Assembly (NCBI GenBank): GCA_014802325.1
Contig: JAAVCK010000005.1
Span: 62,001-126,000 of the forward strand
Direction: 5' to 3'
Length of the DNA: 64,000 nucleotides
Source: Bacteroides sp.
GTDB lineage: Bacteria > Bacteroidota > Bacteroidia > Bacteroidales > Muribaculaceae
Part shown: positions 24,869 to 34,600 of the stretch, one piece after another
Layout: each line of letters begins with the position of its first letter
Numbering within the stretch: the first letter of the stretch is position 1
Notes under the pieces: model-generated
What the model was told of the DNA's origin: nothing
What the model saw: the letters and a program-made list of their open reading frames with translations, nothing else
Database searches by the model: none
Position numbers and translations under genes: made by a program

Positions 24869-26106
24869 AAATATCATTCATAGCCATCGGAACCGAGCTG
24901 CTCATAGGTCAGGTGACCGATACCAATTCAGGTGCCATCGCACGCCACATTGCTCCCTACGGCTGGGAAATCAACGACATACAGGTTATCGACGACAACG
25001 AGCCTGACATAATCCGCGCCGTGGAGCGCGCCCTTGCCACATCTGACGTGGTGGTGACCACAGGCGGTCTCGGCCCTACGAGCGACGACATCACCAAGCA
25101 TGTGCTCACCCGCTTCTTCGGCGGAAACCTTGTGGAGTCGTCCGAGGTGCTTGAAAATATCCGCCGTATTTTCCACAAAAGGGGCTTCGACCTCAACCGC
25201 CTTACTGCCGCTCAGGCTATGGTGCCCGACAACTGCACCGTGATACAAAACCGCGTGGGTACGGCACCGATCATGTGGTGGGAACGCAACGGCAAAGTGC
25301 TTGTGTCGATGCCGGGTGTACCGTTTGAGACAGAGACCATGTGGAAAGAAGAGGTATTTCCCCGACTGCTCGATCGCTTCCCGAGCGATGTGGCCATAGC
25401 TCATGCCACTCTGCTGGTGACCGACTATACCGAAAGTGCGCTTGCCGAATATATTGCCGGCTTCGAGCGCAATCTGCCCGACTATCTTCATCTGGCCTAT
25501 CTGCCAAAGCAGGGCACGATACGTCTGCGGCTCGACGGCAAGCATCCCGACGGCGACTTCATCCGCGCCGAGGTGGCCCGCTATGCCGCCAACCTCGCGT
25601 CGCAGCTGGGCGATGCCGTGATAGCCGACCGCGATGCTTCGCCGGCTGAAATCCTGATAGACGTCGCCCGCGAAAAGGGGCTGAAAATAGCCACAGCCGA
25701 GAGCTGCACGGGCGGCAATATCGCACACGCCATCACAGCCGTGGCAGGTGCTTCAGACGTGTTCACGGGCGCTGTAGTTTCATATTCCAACGAAGTGAAA
25801 ATATCGCTCCTCCACGTGGATGCCGCCACGATAGCCCGACTCGGAGCTGTGAGTGAGCCGGTAGCCGCCATGATGGCCGCCGGCGTTATCGACGCTTGCG
25901 GAGCCGATGTGGCAGTAGCTACTTCAGGTATCGCAGGTCCGGGCGGAGGCACACCGGAAAAACCGGTCGGCACCGTGTGTATGGGCGTAGCTGTAAAAGG
26001 TCATGAGCCCAAGGCTTACACCTTCACGTTTGGCGGCGACCGCAGCCGGGTGATCGAATCAGCCACCCGCCGCGCGCTTATCCTCGCCATCAAGGCTATA
26101 CGCTGA
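24865..26106 (+). CDS. cinA: CinA family nicotinamide mononucleotide deamidase
   Basis: A two-domain protein of 413 residues. The N-terminal MoCF-like domain (COG1058) has IAIGTELLIGQVTDTNS, TTGGLGPTSDDITK and SMPGVPFE; in studied members it hydrolyses ADP-ribose. The C-terminal CinA amidohydrolase domain (from about residue 255) has TAESCTGGNIAHAIT, the SYSNEVKISLL loop, VAVATSGIAGPGGG and the final GDRSRVIESATRRAL helix; it recycles NMN to nicotinic acid mononucleotide. It is translationally coupled to tsaD by a 4-bp overlap. In naturally competent species cinA can be co-regulated with recA; dprA is 10 kb away. Confidence 0.95.
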   Translation: MKISFIAIGTELLIGQVTDTNSGAIARHIAPYGWEINDIQVIDDNEPDIIRAVERALATSDVVVTTGGLGPTSDDITKHVLTRFFGGNLVESSEVLENIRRIFHKRGFDLNRLTAAQAMVPDNCTVIQNRVGTAPIMWWERNGKVLVSMPGVPFETETMWKEEVFPRLLDRFPSDVAIAHATLLVTDYTESALAEYIAGFERNLPDYLHLAYLPKQGTIRLRLDGKHPDGDFIRAEVARYAANLASQLGDAVIADRDASPAEILIDVAREKGLKIATAESCTGGNIAHAITAVAGASDVFTGAVVSYSNEVKISLLHVDAATIARLGAVSEPVAAMMAAGVIDACGADVAVATSGIAGPGGGTPEKPVGTVCMGVAVKGHEPKAYTFTFGGDRSRVIESATRRALILAIKAIR

Positions 26107-26140
26107 CGGCGCGGCCATCATCGGGCACGATTCAGAGATA

Positions 26141-27241
26141 TTAAAGCGAACCGGATATTATATTGATCACCGCATCGAGTCCGTCGGTGGCTATCACATT
26201 ATCGATAGGGCTGTCGATAACCTCGGTCTGCGGCCATGCGGCTACCTCGCTCCACGACTCATGAGCCGGAGCAAAAAGCAGCAGACGGCGCGACGACGGT
26301 GAAAGAGCATCCCATCGGGCACGCAGCGCGCCAATATCGCCGGCCACTCCTGCGGGATAGTTGGCCTCGGCGGCACGAAGCCCCAGCGGATGAGTCTCTG
26401 AATCAGTGATAAGCACCACCACATGACGCTGCACATTGCCACTTGTGGTCCACGGTGTATCGAGCGCCACCGACAGTGCCTCCAGACTATTCTCGGGGTC
26501 ATCGCCGCCGTGCGTAAGCGTCAGTCCGTCAATAAATGCAGCCATTTCCCTGCGACGGGCCGGAAGATCATACAGCTCAGACTCCACGATACGGCTGTCG
26601 ACGAAATCGCCATACGATATTACTTTCATCCTCACCTTGCGCAGCGGTTTGCCGATAGCCCGACAGCGATCCATCAGGGCGTCATACACAGTCAGAGCAC
26701 GTCGCTTCACAGCTTCATGCACCACGTCCATCGACCCGGTATTGTCGATCACCATCACTATATCCACATCGCGCGCTGTAGTGTCGGCTCGCAACGTCAG
26801 AGTAATCTCGCGGGTGAAGTGAAACAGAGCCGAAGCCGACTCGGTGGAATACGGATAAAGTTCGCCCGTGGCCGCAACCTCGGTGAGCGGAGCGAAGATA
26901 TATGAGAATACACTGCATGGCAAGGACTTATAAAGCGCCCTGCCCACGCTGTCGGTACGGGCTTCGCCATACTGCGGGAGCACGGGGAGAAAACCGTCGC
27001 GCCACAGATAGCGGGCATCGTAGGCCAAAGTGGTGTTGACGCCCTCCAGCGGATCGCCGTGCTCATCCACACACACCACGGTGATGTCTCTCTCGCATCG
27101 GATGAGCAGCAGGAGAGGCAGGAGCAACAACAGAAGCCACCACCGGCGACTCCGCGGACGCAGACGCACTTCATACAGATCACAGTCGGAACTGAACGTG
27201 ATCTTTTCCTCAAACTTTACCTGTCGGGGCTTACTTGCCAT
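26141..27241 (-). CDS. membrane-tethered von Willebrand A protein (last gene of the SrfB/SrfC-like operon)
   Basis: A 366-residue protein with a basic cytoplasmic N-terminus, one hydrophobic segment (about residues 34-50, WWLLLLLLPLLLLI) and a large C-terminal part presumably in the periplasm. Residues 55-150 look like a beta-sandwich of the transthyretin/carboxypeptidase-regulatory kind (VVCVDEHGDPLEGVNTTLAY). From about 158 a vWA domain begins, with the MIDAS metal site IDNTGSMD (Asp166, Thr168, Ser170) and the later GGDDPENSLEAL loop. vWA domains bind partner proteins in a metal-dependent way. The start follows the beta-sandwich gene's stop by 2 bp, so it is firmly part of the operon. It may be the adaptor of the periplasmic side. 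Confidence 0.85.
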   Translation of the reverse strand: MASKPRQVKFEEKITFSSDCDLYEVRLRPRSRRWWLLLLLLPLLLLIRCERDITVVCVDEHGDPLEGVNTTLAYDARYLWRDGFLPVLPQYGEARTDSVGRALYKSLPCSVFSYIFAPLTEVAATGELYPYSTESASALFHFTREITLTLRADTTARDVDIVMVIDNTGSMDVVHEAVKRRALTVYDALMDRCRAIGKPLRKVRMKVISYGDFVDSRIVESELYDLPARRREMAAFIDGLTLTHGGDDPENSLEALSVALDTPWTTSGNVQRHVVVLITDSETHPLGLRAAEANYPAGVAGDIGALRARWDALSPSSRRLLLFAPAHESWSEVAAWPQTEVIDSPIDNVIATDGLDAVINIISGSL

Positions 27242-27243
27242 AC

Positions 27244-28422
27244 TTAGCTGTTTTTTCGGCCTTTTCTGCGGTCGGCCCGCGCTTTCTGATATTCGGCCGT
27301 GAGTACGAATCTCACATTCGATTTCTTTCTGTCGACAAATGTGTCGCGCGGAAACAGGGCTACTCCGTCGGCATCGCTGATGGCTGACAGCGTCACTCCT
27401 CCGGGCTGATCTACAAAAACTTCCACCCCGTCGAGCGGCAAACCGTCCTCATCGAGTATTCTCACTCTCACTTTGCGCGGCTCAGGTTCAGGCTTTATCT
27501 CCTCGGGCAGATTCGCGGTATAGACAAACTCATTTGGCGAGTCGGGCGAAAGCATATATTCCGCATCATCGCCCTTGTCCGAGGTGACTTTCACACGGTC
27601 AGCCGACTTGTAGCTCAAGCCGGTTACGCTTACCTTACCGGTATCGTCGGTAGTGAATTGAAGTCCGTTGACATTCAGTTCGTATCCTGCCACCGGCTGC
27701 GAATTGCGATCCACAACCGCAATAGTACAGTCCACGGTCTTTACGAGTTCGATGCGGTAAAGCTCCCTGCCTGTCTCGGCTGTAAACGCGCCCAATAATC
27801 CGCCCTCGTTGTCCCTCACTTCAAAATTAATACCTGTCTTCACCTTTCCCACATGATAGCGCCCGGCCTGATCGGTGAGAAATTTTGTCACGTTATTAAA
27901 TATCACCAGTTGCATGGGGGTGTCGGCAAGCGGTGCACCGTAGTCATAAGCCACCTCCACCGTCACATCGGCAGTGGAAAGCGGCCGGGGCTGCGCGAGC
28001 AGAAATTCTATCACATCCACATCGCCCGGATCGGTAGTGCGCTTGAATCCCCACTGCGCGAGCACCACCCTCACCTCACCGTTATCGGAGCGATACCAGA
28101 AGATATTGTTTTCGTCGGGCACTCTGAACAAATATGGCGCGCCGGTGATATGTCCGGCTATCGCGGGAAGAAGACGCGCCTTGGCATTCTCGATATAGGC
28201 AGCTATCATTTCCTTTTCCACCGGCGAGGCGGCCTGATAGCGGCTCAGTGCCACGGGAGAGTCAGACAGCCACTTGCCGCGGTTGGGGAGCACGTCGACC
28301 GCGGAGAATATCTCACAGTCGGCCTGATTGAGCAGCAGAGCCAGACGGCTGCGCACACGTTTGTAATCATCGGTCAGCAGAGGCTCGATTATTGAGAAAG
28401 ATTCTTCAGAGAGGAGTTGCAT
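27244..28422 (-). CDS. multi-beta-sandwich protein of the SrfB/SrfC-like operon
   Basis: A 392-residue protein without a signal peptide or membrane segment. The N-terminal 140 residues are helical (SEESFSIIEPLLTDDYKRVRSRLALLLN). After that come at least three repeats with the cadence of Ig-like or CarboxypepD_reg sandwiches: VTVEVAYDYGAPLADTPM (about residue 150), CTIAVVDRNSQPVAGYELNV (about 230) and VRVRILDEDGLPLDGVEVFV (about 320). Each repeat ends in a DxxG turn (TDQAGRY, TDDTGKV, SDADGVA). The tail is strongly basic (KARADRRKGRKNS). I do not recognise a named family. The repeats resemble the sandwich in the adjacent vWA protein, and they may stack or compete. It is placed in the operon by a 34-bp gap on one side and 2 bp on the other. 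Confidence 0.75.
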   Translation of the reverse strand: MQLLSEESFSIIEPLLTDDYKRVRSRLALLLNQADCEIFSAVDVLPNRGKWLSDSPVALSRYQAASPVEKEMIAAYIENAKARLLPAIAGHITGAPYLFRVPDENNIFWYRSDNGEVRVVLAQWGFKRTTDPGDVDVIEFLLAQPRPLSTADVTVEVAYDYGAPLADTPMQLVIFNNVTKFLTDQAGRYHVGKVKTGINFEVRDNEGGLLGAFTAETGRELYRIELVKTVDCTIAVVDRNSQPVAGYELNVNGLQFTTDDTGKVSVTGLSYKSADRVKVTSDKGDDAEYMLSPDSPNEFVYTANLPEEIKPEPEPRKVRVRILDEDGLPLDGVEVFVDQPGGVTLSAISDADGVALFPRDTFVDRKKSNVRFVLTAEYQKARADRRKGRKNS

Positions 28423-28456
28423 GACGGGGATATTTTGTGAATGGTGATTATGAACT

Positions 28457-29650
28457 TTAGAATTGGCTGCGGATAGAGTCGACTATGCGAGTGAGTTCTT
28501 CGCCGCGCACCACGAGCTTGCCGGAGTCGCGCAACTGTCTTACGATATCGGCCTTTGCTTTTATCATGAGCGGATATGACTCGGGTATGTCGCTCACGGT
28601 GGCCATGATGGTGTTAAACTCTGGCACATCGGTACCGTTCTTAAACATCCAGCCCATACTATGATCCTTGATACGGGCAAGCGCGCCGGTGAGCTGACGG
28701 TAATAAAGCGCTCCGCTTTCGAGCTGACCTATCACGGTCTTCACCGTCGATACATGCTCTTTATTGTCGAGTCCGTGGGCATAAAAATAGTTTTTCAGCT
28801 CGTCGGCCACGGCATTTACAGCCTTCGCATCATAGCGTGAGGCCATGACCTTGCGGGCGCGGGCTAAAAGGGCGGAATATTCGGCCAGCACGGCAATATG
28901 ATTCACGGCCAGTTCGGCTTCGGCCATCTGCTGAGGATGTCCGTAGTTTGCGAGAATACTGCGGTTATCGTCGAGCAGTCCGGTTGCCTGACGGAGCAGA
29001 GGGGTGAAGTCGGCGTCGATATCCATACGCAGCGCCTCGGTCTCCATTGTATTGAGCTGATCCACCACCGTGGCGGCATGAGAGCGTCGGGCCGAGGCCG
29101 CGTCCATGATACGGGTGGCATGCTCGTTGCGCCGGGTCAGTCCGGCCGCTTCGGCACGCATATCTTCCATACCGCTGCTCAGCGCCTCGCGCTCGGAAGC
29201 ATATGCTGATATAAGCGAGTCGGTCAGCGCTTTCTTCTTGTTGATGGCTATCAGCACAGCCTGAAGCGAATCGCGGGTTACAGCCAGACGATTCTCCTCA
29301 GCTTCGCCACGCGAAGCTGTGCCTTCTATGCGGCTGTCGAGTGCGGTAAGCGTATTGCGCGTGGTGCGCAGCAGTGCCTTGAGCGTACGCACCGAGTCGG
29401 CAGCCTCGGTCGCTGTGGCCGATGTATAGGCAGTGGCCACGGCGGGCGATTCAAGATACTCGTTGATGCAGTTTTTGATAAGAATCATGCGCACCTCGGC
29501 ATCGTCCTTTTTCTTTGTGACTTTTGCGGCCACGCTGTTAATATCTTTGACCGACGGAGAGATAAGTTGCACCGATGTCTGCGCGACGATCTCAGGCGCA
29601 CCCGTAAGGAGTATGAGCGCTGCGGCCATGGTATGCTTTAACGTTTTCAT
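28457..29650 (-). CDS. exported coiled-coil protein A of the SrfB/SrfC-like operon
   Basis: A 397-residue protein with a signal peptide (MKTLKHTMAAALILLTGAPEIVAQ) and an almost entirely helical mature part rich in Ala, Glu, Arg and Leu. It includes heptad-like stretches (residues 85-190, for example LKALLRTTRNTLTALDSRIEG and LQAVLIAINKKKALTDSLIS). A C-terminal helical region (about 310-397) contains DVPEFNTIMATVSDIPESYPL. No catalytic motif is seen. It has the same length and layout as the gene just upstream (29647) and overlaps it by 4 bp, so the two probably arose by duplication and could form a heteromeric periplasmic rod. Confidence 0.8.
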   Translation of the reverse strand: MKTLKHTMAAALILLTGAPEIVAQTSVQLISPSVKDINSVAAKVTKKKDDAEVRMILIKNCINEYLESPAVATAYTSATATEAADSVRTLKALLRTTRNTLTALDSRIEGTASRGEAEENRLAVTRDSLQAVLIAINKKKALTDSLISAYASEREALSSGMEDMRAEAAGLTRRNEHATRIMDAASARRSHAATVVDQLNTMETEALRMDIDADFTPLLRQATGLLDDNRSILANYGHPQQMAEAELAVNHIAVLAEYSALLARARKVMASRYDAKAVNAVADELKNYFYAHGLDNKEHVSTVKTVIGQLESGALYYRQLTGALARIKDHSMGWMFKNGTDVPEFNTIMATVSDIPESYPLMIKAKADIVRQLRDSGKLVVRGEELTRIVDSIRSQF

Positions 29651-30840
29651 TTCTTGATTTGGGCGTTTATGCTGTCAAAAAATTCGGCGGCTTCATCGTC
29701 GGTCATGCCTGCATGGAAATTACGCGATATGAAGTCGAGCGCCCGGTTGAAGTTCACATAATAGTCGGAATACCGAGTAGCACCGGGCGAATACACACCC
29801 ACTACGGTGGCGATAAACTCATCGGTTCTGAAACCGGCCGGCGCTTCCTTGACCATGCCGTTTAACTGGCCGATCATGAAGTTAAGATTGCGCCATGCGC
29901 GCTCATAATCGGCAGCGGCGGCAGCCACCTCATCTATCTCAGCCAAGTGGGGCTTAAGCATCCTGCTCTTGGCGGCAGACGCCTTTACACTCGCCATTTC
30001 GGCTGCTATGCGCTTTGCACCGCCGTCGTCATACTTAGCGGCCATGCACGCCTCGGCATCCTTCACAGCAGCGGAGGCAGGAACCACGTCGCGCTCATAG
30101 AGGGCTACGCTGTCAGCTACCGACTTTACCTCGGCCGGACGGGTGGCGGCTATTCGTGTGGCGGCGCGGGCAAATTTCCCAGCCGCGGCGGTAAATACAC
30201 CCTCGTCCCATGCAGCCAGACCGTCAGTCACAGCCATAGCCGAACGTATCTCTTCAAGCACAATCTCATCTTCGACCGTCTTACGCACATCATCATTCTG
30301 CTCGCGGCGCTGATTTTCGGCTTGCAGGACACTTACATGAGCTCGCATACTGTCTGTAAGCGCGCGAGCGGTGACAAGCGACGCACTGTCGGCGCGGGCC
30401 GTGGCGAGGGCTATATCGAGTTCGGCACGAGCCTTCTCGATACGTGATTTCAGGTGAGCTATATCATTGTGCATCTGAGTAGTCGCGGGGTCAGCGGCAG
30501 CAGTATCGGTCAATGCTCCGAGAGCCGCCTCCCTCTCCTCCAGGACCTTGCGCATACGGCTGAGCGAGTCGGCAAGCATGTCGCGCTCCGACAGAGCTGA
30601 AAGTATCTTCTTCACATCGCCATCCTTCACGCGGGCAGTGCGAAACAGTTCGGTAAACGCCTCTATCACAGAGTGCTCGCGCACGATACGGGTGTCGGCA
30701 TCGGCTATCGAAGCCGTCTTCTCGCGGGCTATATCGCGTGCAAGTTTTTCGTCGACGCGGTAATATCCCGTAGGATCTGCACTCAATACGGATAGCGGCG
30801 TCAGAGCAGCTATTGCTATCAGTAGTCTCTTCATAATCAA
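29647..30840 (-). CDS. exported coiled-coil protein B of the SrfB/SrfC-like operon
   Basis: A 397-residue partner of the downstream gene: a signal peptide (start MIMKRLLIAIAALTPLSVLSA), a long helical section (residues 30-200, with LSERDMLADSLSRMRKVLEEREAALG) and a C-terminal helical domain (about 305-397) with the motif order of its neighbour (tyrosine-rich helix, then FRTDEFIATVVGVY, then a final amphipathic helix). Sequence identity to protein A is low by eye, so paralogy rests on equal length, architecture and adjacency. It overlaps both neighbours by 4 bp, implying coupled translation and fixed stoichiometry. Confidence 0.8.
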   Translation of the reverse strand: MIMKRLLIAIAALTPLSVLSADPTGYYRVDEKLARDIAREKTASIADADTRIVREHSVIEAFTELFRTARVKDGDVKKILSALSERDMLADSLSRMRKVLEEREAALGALTDTAAADPATTQMHNDIAHLKSRIEKARAELDIALATARADSASLVTARALTDSMRAHVSVLQAENQRREQNDDVRKTVEDEIVLEEIRSAMAVTDGLAAWDEGVFTAAAGKFARAATRIAATRPAEVKSVADSVALYERDVVPASAAVKDAEACMAAKYDDGGAKRIAAEMASVKASAAKSRMLKPHLAEIDEVAAAAADYERAWRNLNFMIGQLNGMVKEAPAGFRTDEFIATVVGVYSPGATRYSDYYVNFNRALDFISRNFHAGMTDDEAAEFFDSINAQIKK

Positions 30841-31610
30841 TGCTGATGAGTCTCTTTATATTTTGAAATCAATGCGCCGGCTTCGGCGGGTACATCGTCA
30901 ACAGCCGAGAGGATGAGAATGTTTACCGCACGCTCGTCGGCCTGCGTCCAGGGTTCGGAGCGACGGCTGTAGAGACGCGCCACATTGAGCGCGTATTCCA
31001 GACGTCGCTTTCTGAAGGCCGCCTTCACGCCCTCCCGGCTGAAAGCACGTTGCAGATAAGTGCACGCGGGATGAGCCGCGCGGTGAGCATCGATGGCCGA
31101 ATTGATATTCTTCTCGTGACGTACATCGTATTCATCGCGCCACGACGTGACTTTCTGGCGCGCGCCTATGCTTGCAGCGAAATTCATCTCGGCCTGATGA
31201 CGGTCATATCGGCTCAGCACCTCTGCGGCATCCTCAGCCATATTAAACGACCGCAACTCGCGTGCAGCCGACTCAAGCCGTGAGTGCGAGCGCTCGCAGT
31301 TGTCGCTGAGCGCAGCCTTCATATCGGCGGCTATGGCGCGGGAATAATACATGGCCAACTTTGACCGCAGCCCTTCACGCTGAGCCTTGGTGAGCACCTT
31401 CGAGCCAAGTATCTGCTCGTTGAGTATCTCATCGTAGGCAGCGCGGCTCCACGGTTTCGACGGAAGTTCGTCGATATTGGCGCTTATCGAGGCCTGCGTC
31501 TCCGACACCACCGGTCCTTTCATGCCATCTTTCTCGCCGGGCCGACGGTGGGAACAGGCCGTCAACAGCAGCCCCGCGATTATCAGACTATATATCGGCT
31601 TCATTTTCAC
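30837..31610 (-). CDS. lipoprotein of the SrfB/SrfC-like operon
   Basis: A 257-residue protein with a lipoprotein signal peptide (MKMKPIYSLIIAGLLLTACS; Cys19 in LLTAC). The mature part is helical, rich in Arg, Ala and Glu, without beta strands or catalytic motifs (LGSKVLTKAQREGLRSKLAMYY and LESAARELRSFNMAEDAAEVL). It resembles the helical parts of the two coiled-coil proteins encoded next and may anchor them to a membrane. The start codon shares one base with the stop of the 1002-residue gene, so translation is coupled. No known family recognised. Confidence 0.8.
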   Translation of the reverse strand: MKMKPIYSLIIAGLLLTACSHRRPGEKDGMKGPVVSETQASISANIDELPSKPWSRAAYDEILNEQILGSKVLTKAQREGLRSKLAMYYSRAIAADMKAALSDNCERSHSRLESAARELRSFNMAEDAAEVLSRYDRHQAEMNFAASIGARQKVTSWRDEYDVRHEKNINSAIDAHRAAHPACTYLQRAFSREGVKAAFRKRRLEYALNVARLYSRRSEPWTQADERAVNILILSAVDDVPAEAGALISKYKETHQH

Positions 31611-34600
31611 TATTTTTTAATACCCATCTCCTTCAGCTTGCCGGCTGCATAGTTGAAGTCTCGTTTGGGATCATTTTTCTTATGAATTTGCCAGTAATTG
31701 TCATAATATGCGGCGGCAGCTTTCTGTTCGGGGGTGAACAAATTCTTATGTAAGCAAGGCGATTCCTTCGGGTCAAAAAACTTCTTATAAGCACTCACCT
31801 TTGCAGCATAGACGGCGATTTCCTTGTCTATCACATTTTTATGTTCAGCCTGATAGTCTTCGATCTTATTCACATCGGCCATCGAGCAGTCCATGCGCTT
31901 GAGGCGGTCTATCAGTTTACGGTAAGGGGCGGCCACAGCTTCATATGTAGAATCGGCCTCGGCTTTACGCCTGGCCTCATCGAGCTTGGCTTGCTCCGCA
32001 CGGTCCAAGATAAGCTGCAACGAATCGACGTAGCGTGAATCGGCATAGCGGCTCACAAATTCCGCTTTGGTCTCGTCAGTCACAGGTGAGCGGCGGCCGG
32101 TGAGTTCGGCATAAAAGCGTGCGGCCGGTGTAGCCGGAAGAGTGACTGCGCGATCAAGATCCATAGGCTTTTCGGAAACCAGGAAGTTCTTGAGATCCGA
32201 CAGCGTGTCGGCTTTTATCACTTCGTCAAGACATAAGGTATCTATACCTTCATTACCGTAATTTACCACTATACGCTCCTTGCCTGTGACGGCAGCCACG
32301 GGTCCGGTGCGCAAGAAGAGCAGCGTGCGGCCCGACGAAGTCATTATCCTGTCGAGCGAGTCGAGAGCGGTCACCGAAGCCACTGTATCAGGTGCACCTG
32401 CGGTGAGATCTACGCTAAATGCATATTCCTTGCCGCCCTTGGTGAAAAGAAGCCACCCGGATACTCCGAATAAAATTGCCAGTAGCACGCCATATATCAC
32501 CATACCTGTCTTGCTGAGCAGAGCCTCGAAGATACGGCTTACCAGCGACGGGATGTAGGTGATGACATAGCGGTTTCTACCCACGTGTTTCATAGTGAAC
32601 TCTCCGCGGGTCTGAGCCTTATCGGCGGGCTTGAACTGCTCCACCGGATTGTCCTTGCTCGTCTTTATGACCACATTCTCGCCCTTCGAGAGGGTGTATT
32701 CCTTATCGTCGGCAATCTGCTTGCCGTTGATATAAAACTTGTCGCAGTTGACAAACTGCACCGTCACATCGTCGGGCGACTTCGTGCCGCCGGCCCGGCG
32801 GTCATCGACAGTGGCAGCGGCCGGCATAATCGTATAGAGGCGGAGTGCCGGAAGATTATCACACAGCAACTTATACACGTCGCCGTCAGGCTGATTGGCA
32901 AACACCACATCGGCCACACTACCCACAGCCACAAGAGCGCCCGGCATCACTTTCTTAAGATTTCCACCTATCTTCACCTGCACGGCATGCGGCGAACGAT
33001 TGGAAACTACAGTGCCTGTCAACGTAAGGCATCCGTCGGGCATCAGCACCATAGGCACGAGCACATCGCCCGTGGCGGTCTTGCAGCATAGCTCTATCGA
33101 ACCTTTCGATGCTCCGAAAGGCAATTTCACCACACCCGAACGTATCTCATAGTCCTTACCTTCATATCTCACCGCCACACGTGCATCGGTAGTCACACGG
33201 TTGAAAGCCGGCTGAATCATGACGCCGACCTGCTCAGAGAGCGGTGTGAATACATACACGCCGTCGACGGGCTTCACCTTGAAATCATCGGCACGCAGCG
33301 CCATCTTTGCCGTTGGAGGCACCATGAGCGGCTGACCTTCCACCACCCGCGTTTCGAGGGTCACGTTATCGGCATAGATCTCGGCCTCGATTTCGGGCGA
33401 CGCACCTTTAGGCAGCTGAATGCGGGGAATGAGAGCAACCGCTTTGACTTCGAGCGGCCGCTGAGCCTCGATATATTCGATGGGGCGGCACTTTCCTACC
33501 GGGAATTTGGCATTGGAAAAGCGGTTGGGAAACAGTCCCACCACATACTCGGCCGTCACCTTCGGACCGTCGAGAGGAAAAACCCATCCGCCATCCATCT
33601 GCACGGCATCCACCACACCCTCGGTCTTACTTGAGAGGCGCAGGCAGGGCGCCACAAGCGAGGTATCGCAGTCTTTCCCCTGCACCCACATGTAATATCT
33701 CACGGGTTTCATGCGGGGTGTGACCATGCGGTAGTCTACGCCCTGACGATTGAGAAATCCGCTTTTCACGAGTTCATCCACCGTGCCCGAAATCTGTCCG
33801 TCGTGGAAGTAGCGCCGGCGGAGAGCTATGTCAAGGCGGTCGTCATGTCTGAGTCCTACATCGTCGATGCGGCCTGTATAATCTATGCCATTGACTTTGA
33901 GCGACAATATTTCCACTCCTTCGTCGGCAAATGGAAACAATCGGTTCATGGGCACAGACTCCGACACTTTCTCTATAATCTCCGGCTCGCGGTTAAATGT
34001 AATATCGAAGGCGGCGCGGTTATCCACCAGGTCGCGACGGAAAAACATCACCTCCTGACAGTCAAAAAATTCCTTGTGATAAGGATTGTCGAAATAGCGA
34101 TCGACTATGGCCGGGTCGTCATATTTCACCACCTTGGGAATATTGTTCTGCACCGAGGGGCTGTAGCGGAGCATGCGGCGGTCAGGCACCACGCGGGCCA
34201 GAGTGTCGAGCATGTTCTGAAACGGGCGTATCTCGTCGAATTTACCGGGAAGCGGCGTGCCGTTGAGCGGATTGACGTACTCGCGGAAATATCGGTTGAG
34301 CATCTCGTCGAGCACCTCGCGCACATTAGTTATCATGAGCGAATGAGGCACAAACAGAGTGATGGCTATGAAAGCGCCTGCACCCGAGTCATTGCTGGAG
34401 CGATAGTGTGTATAGACCTTGTAGGCCGCGGTAAATTCCACGGCGTAATAGTCCACTCCGTGGCGGCGGACGGCTACAAACGAGCGTATATCCTTGAGCG
34501 TGTCGCTAATATCTTTCTCGTTGACGTCTACCACATTGGAGCAGAAAATACGGTAGCCGCCCTTGCAGCCCCATATCACGAGTCCTATATCTTTTATATA

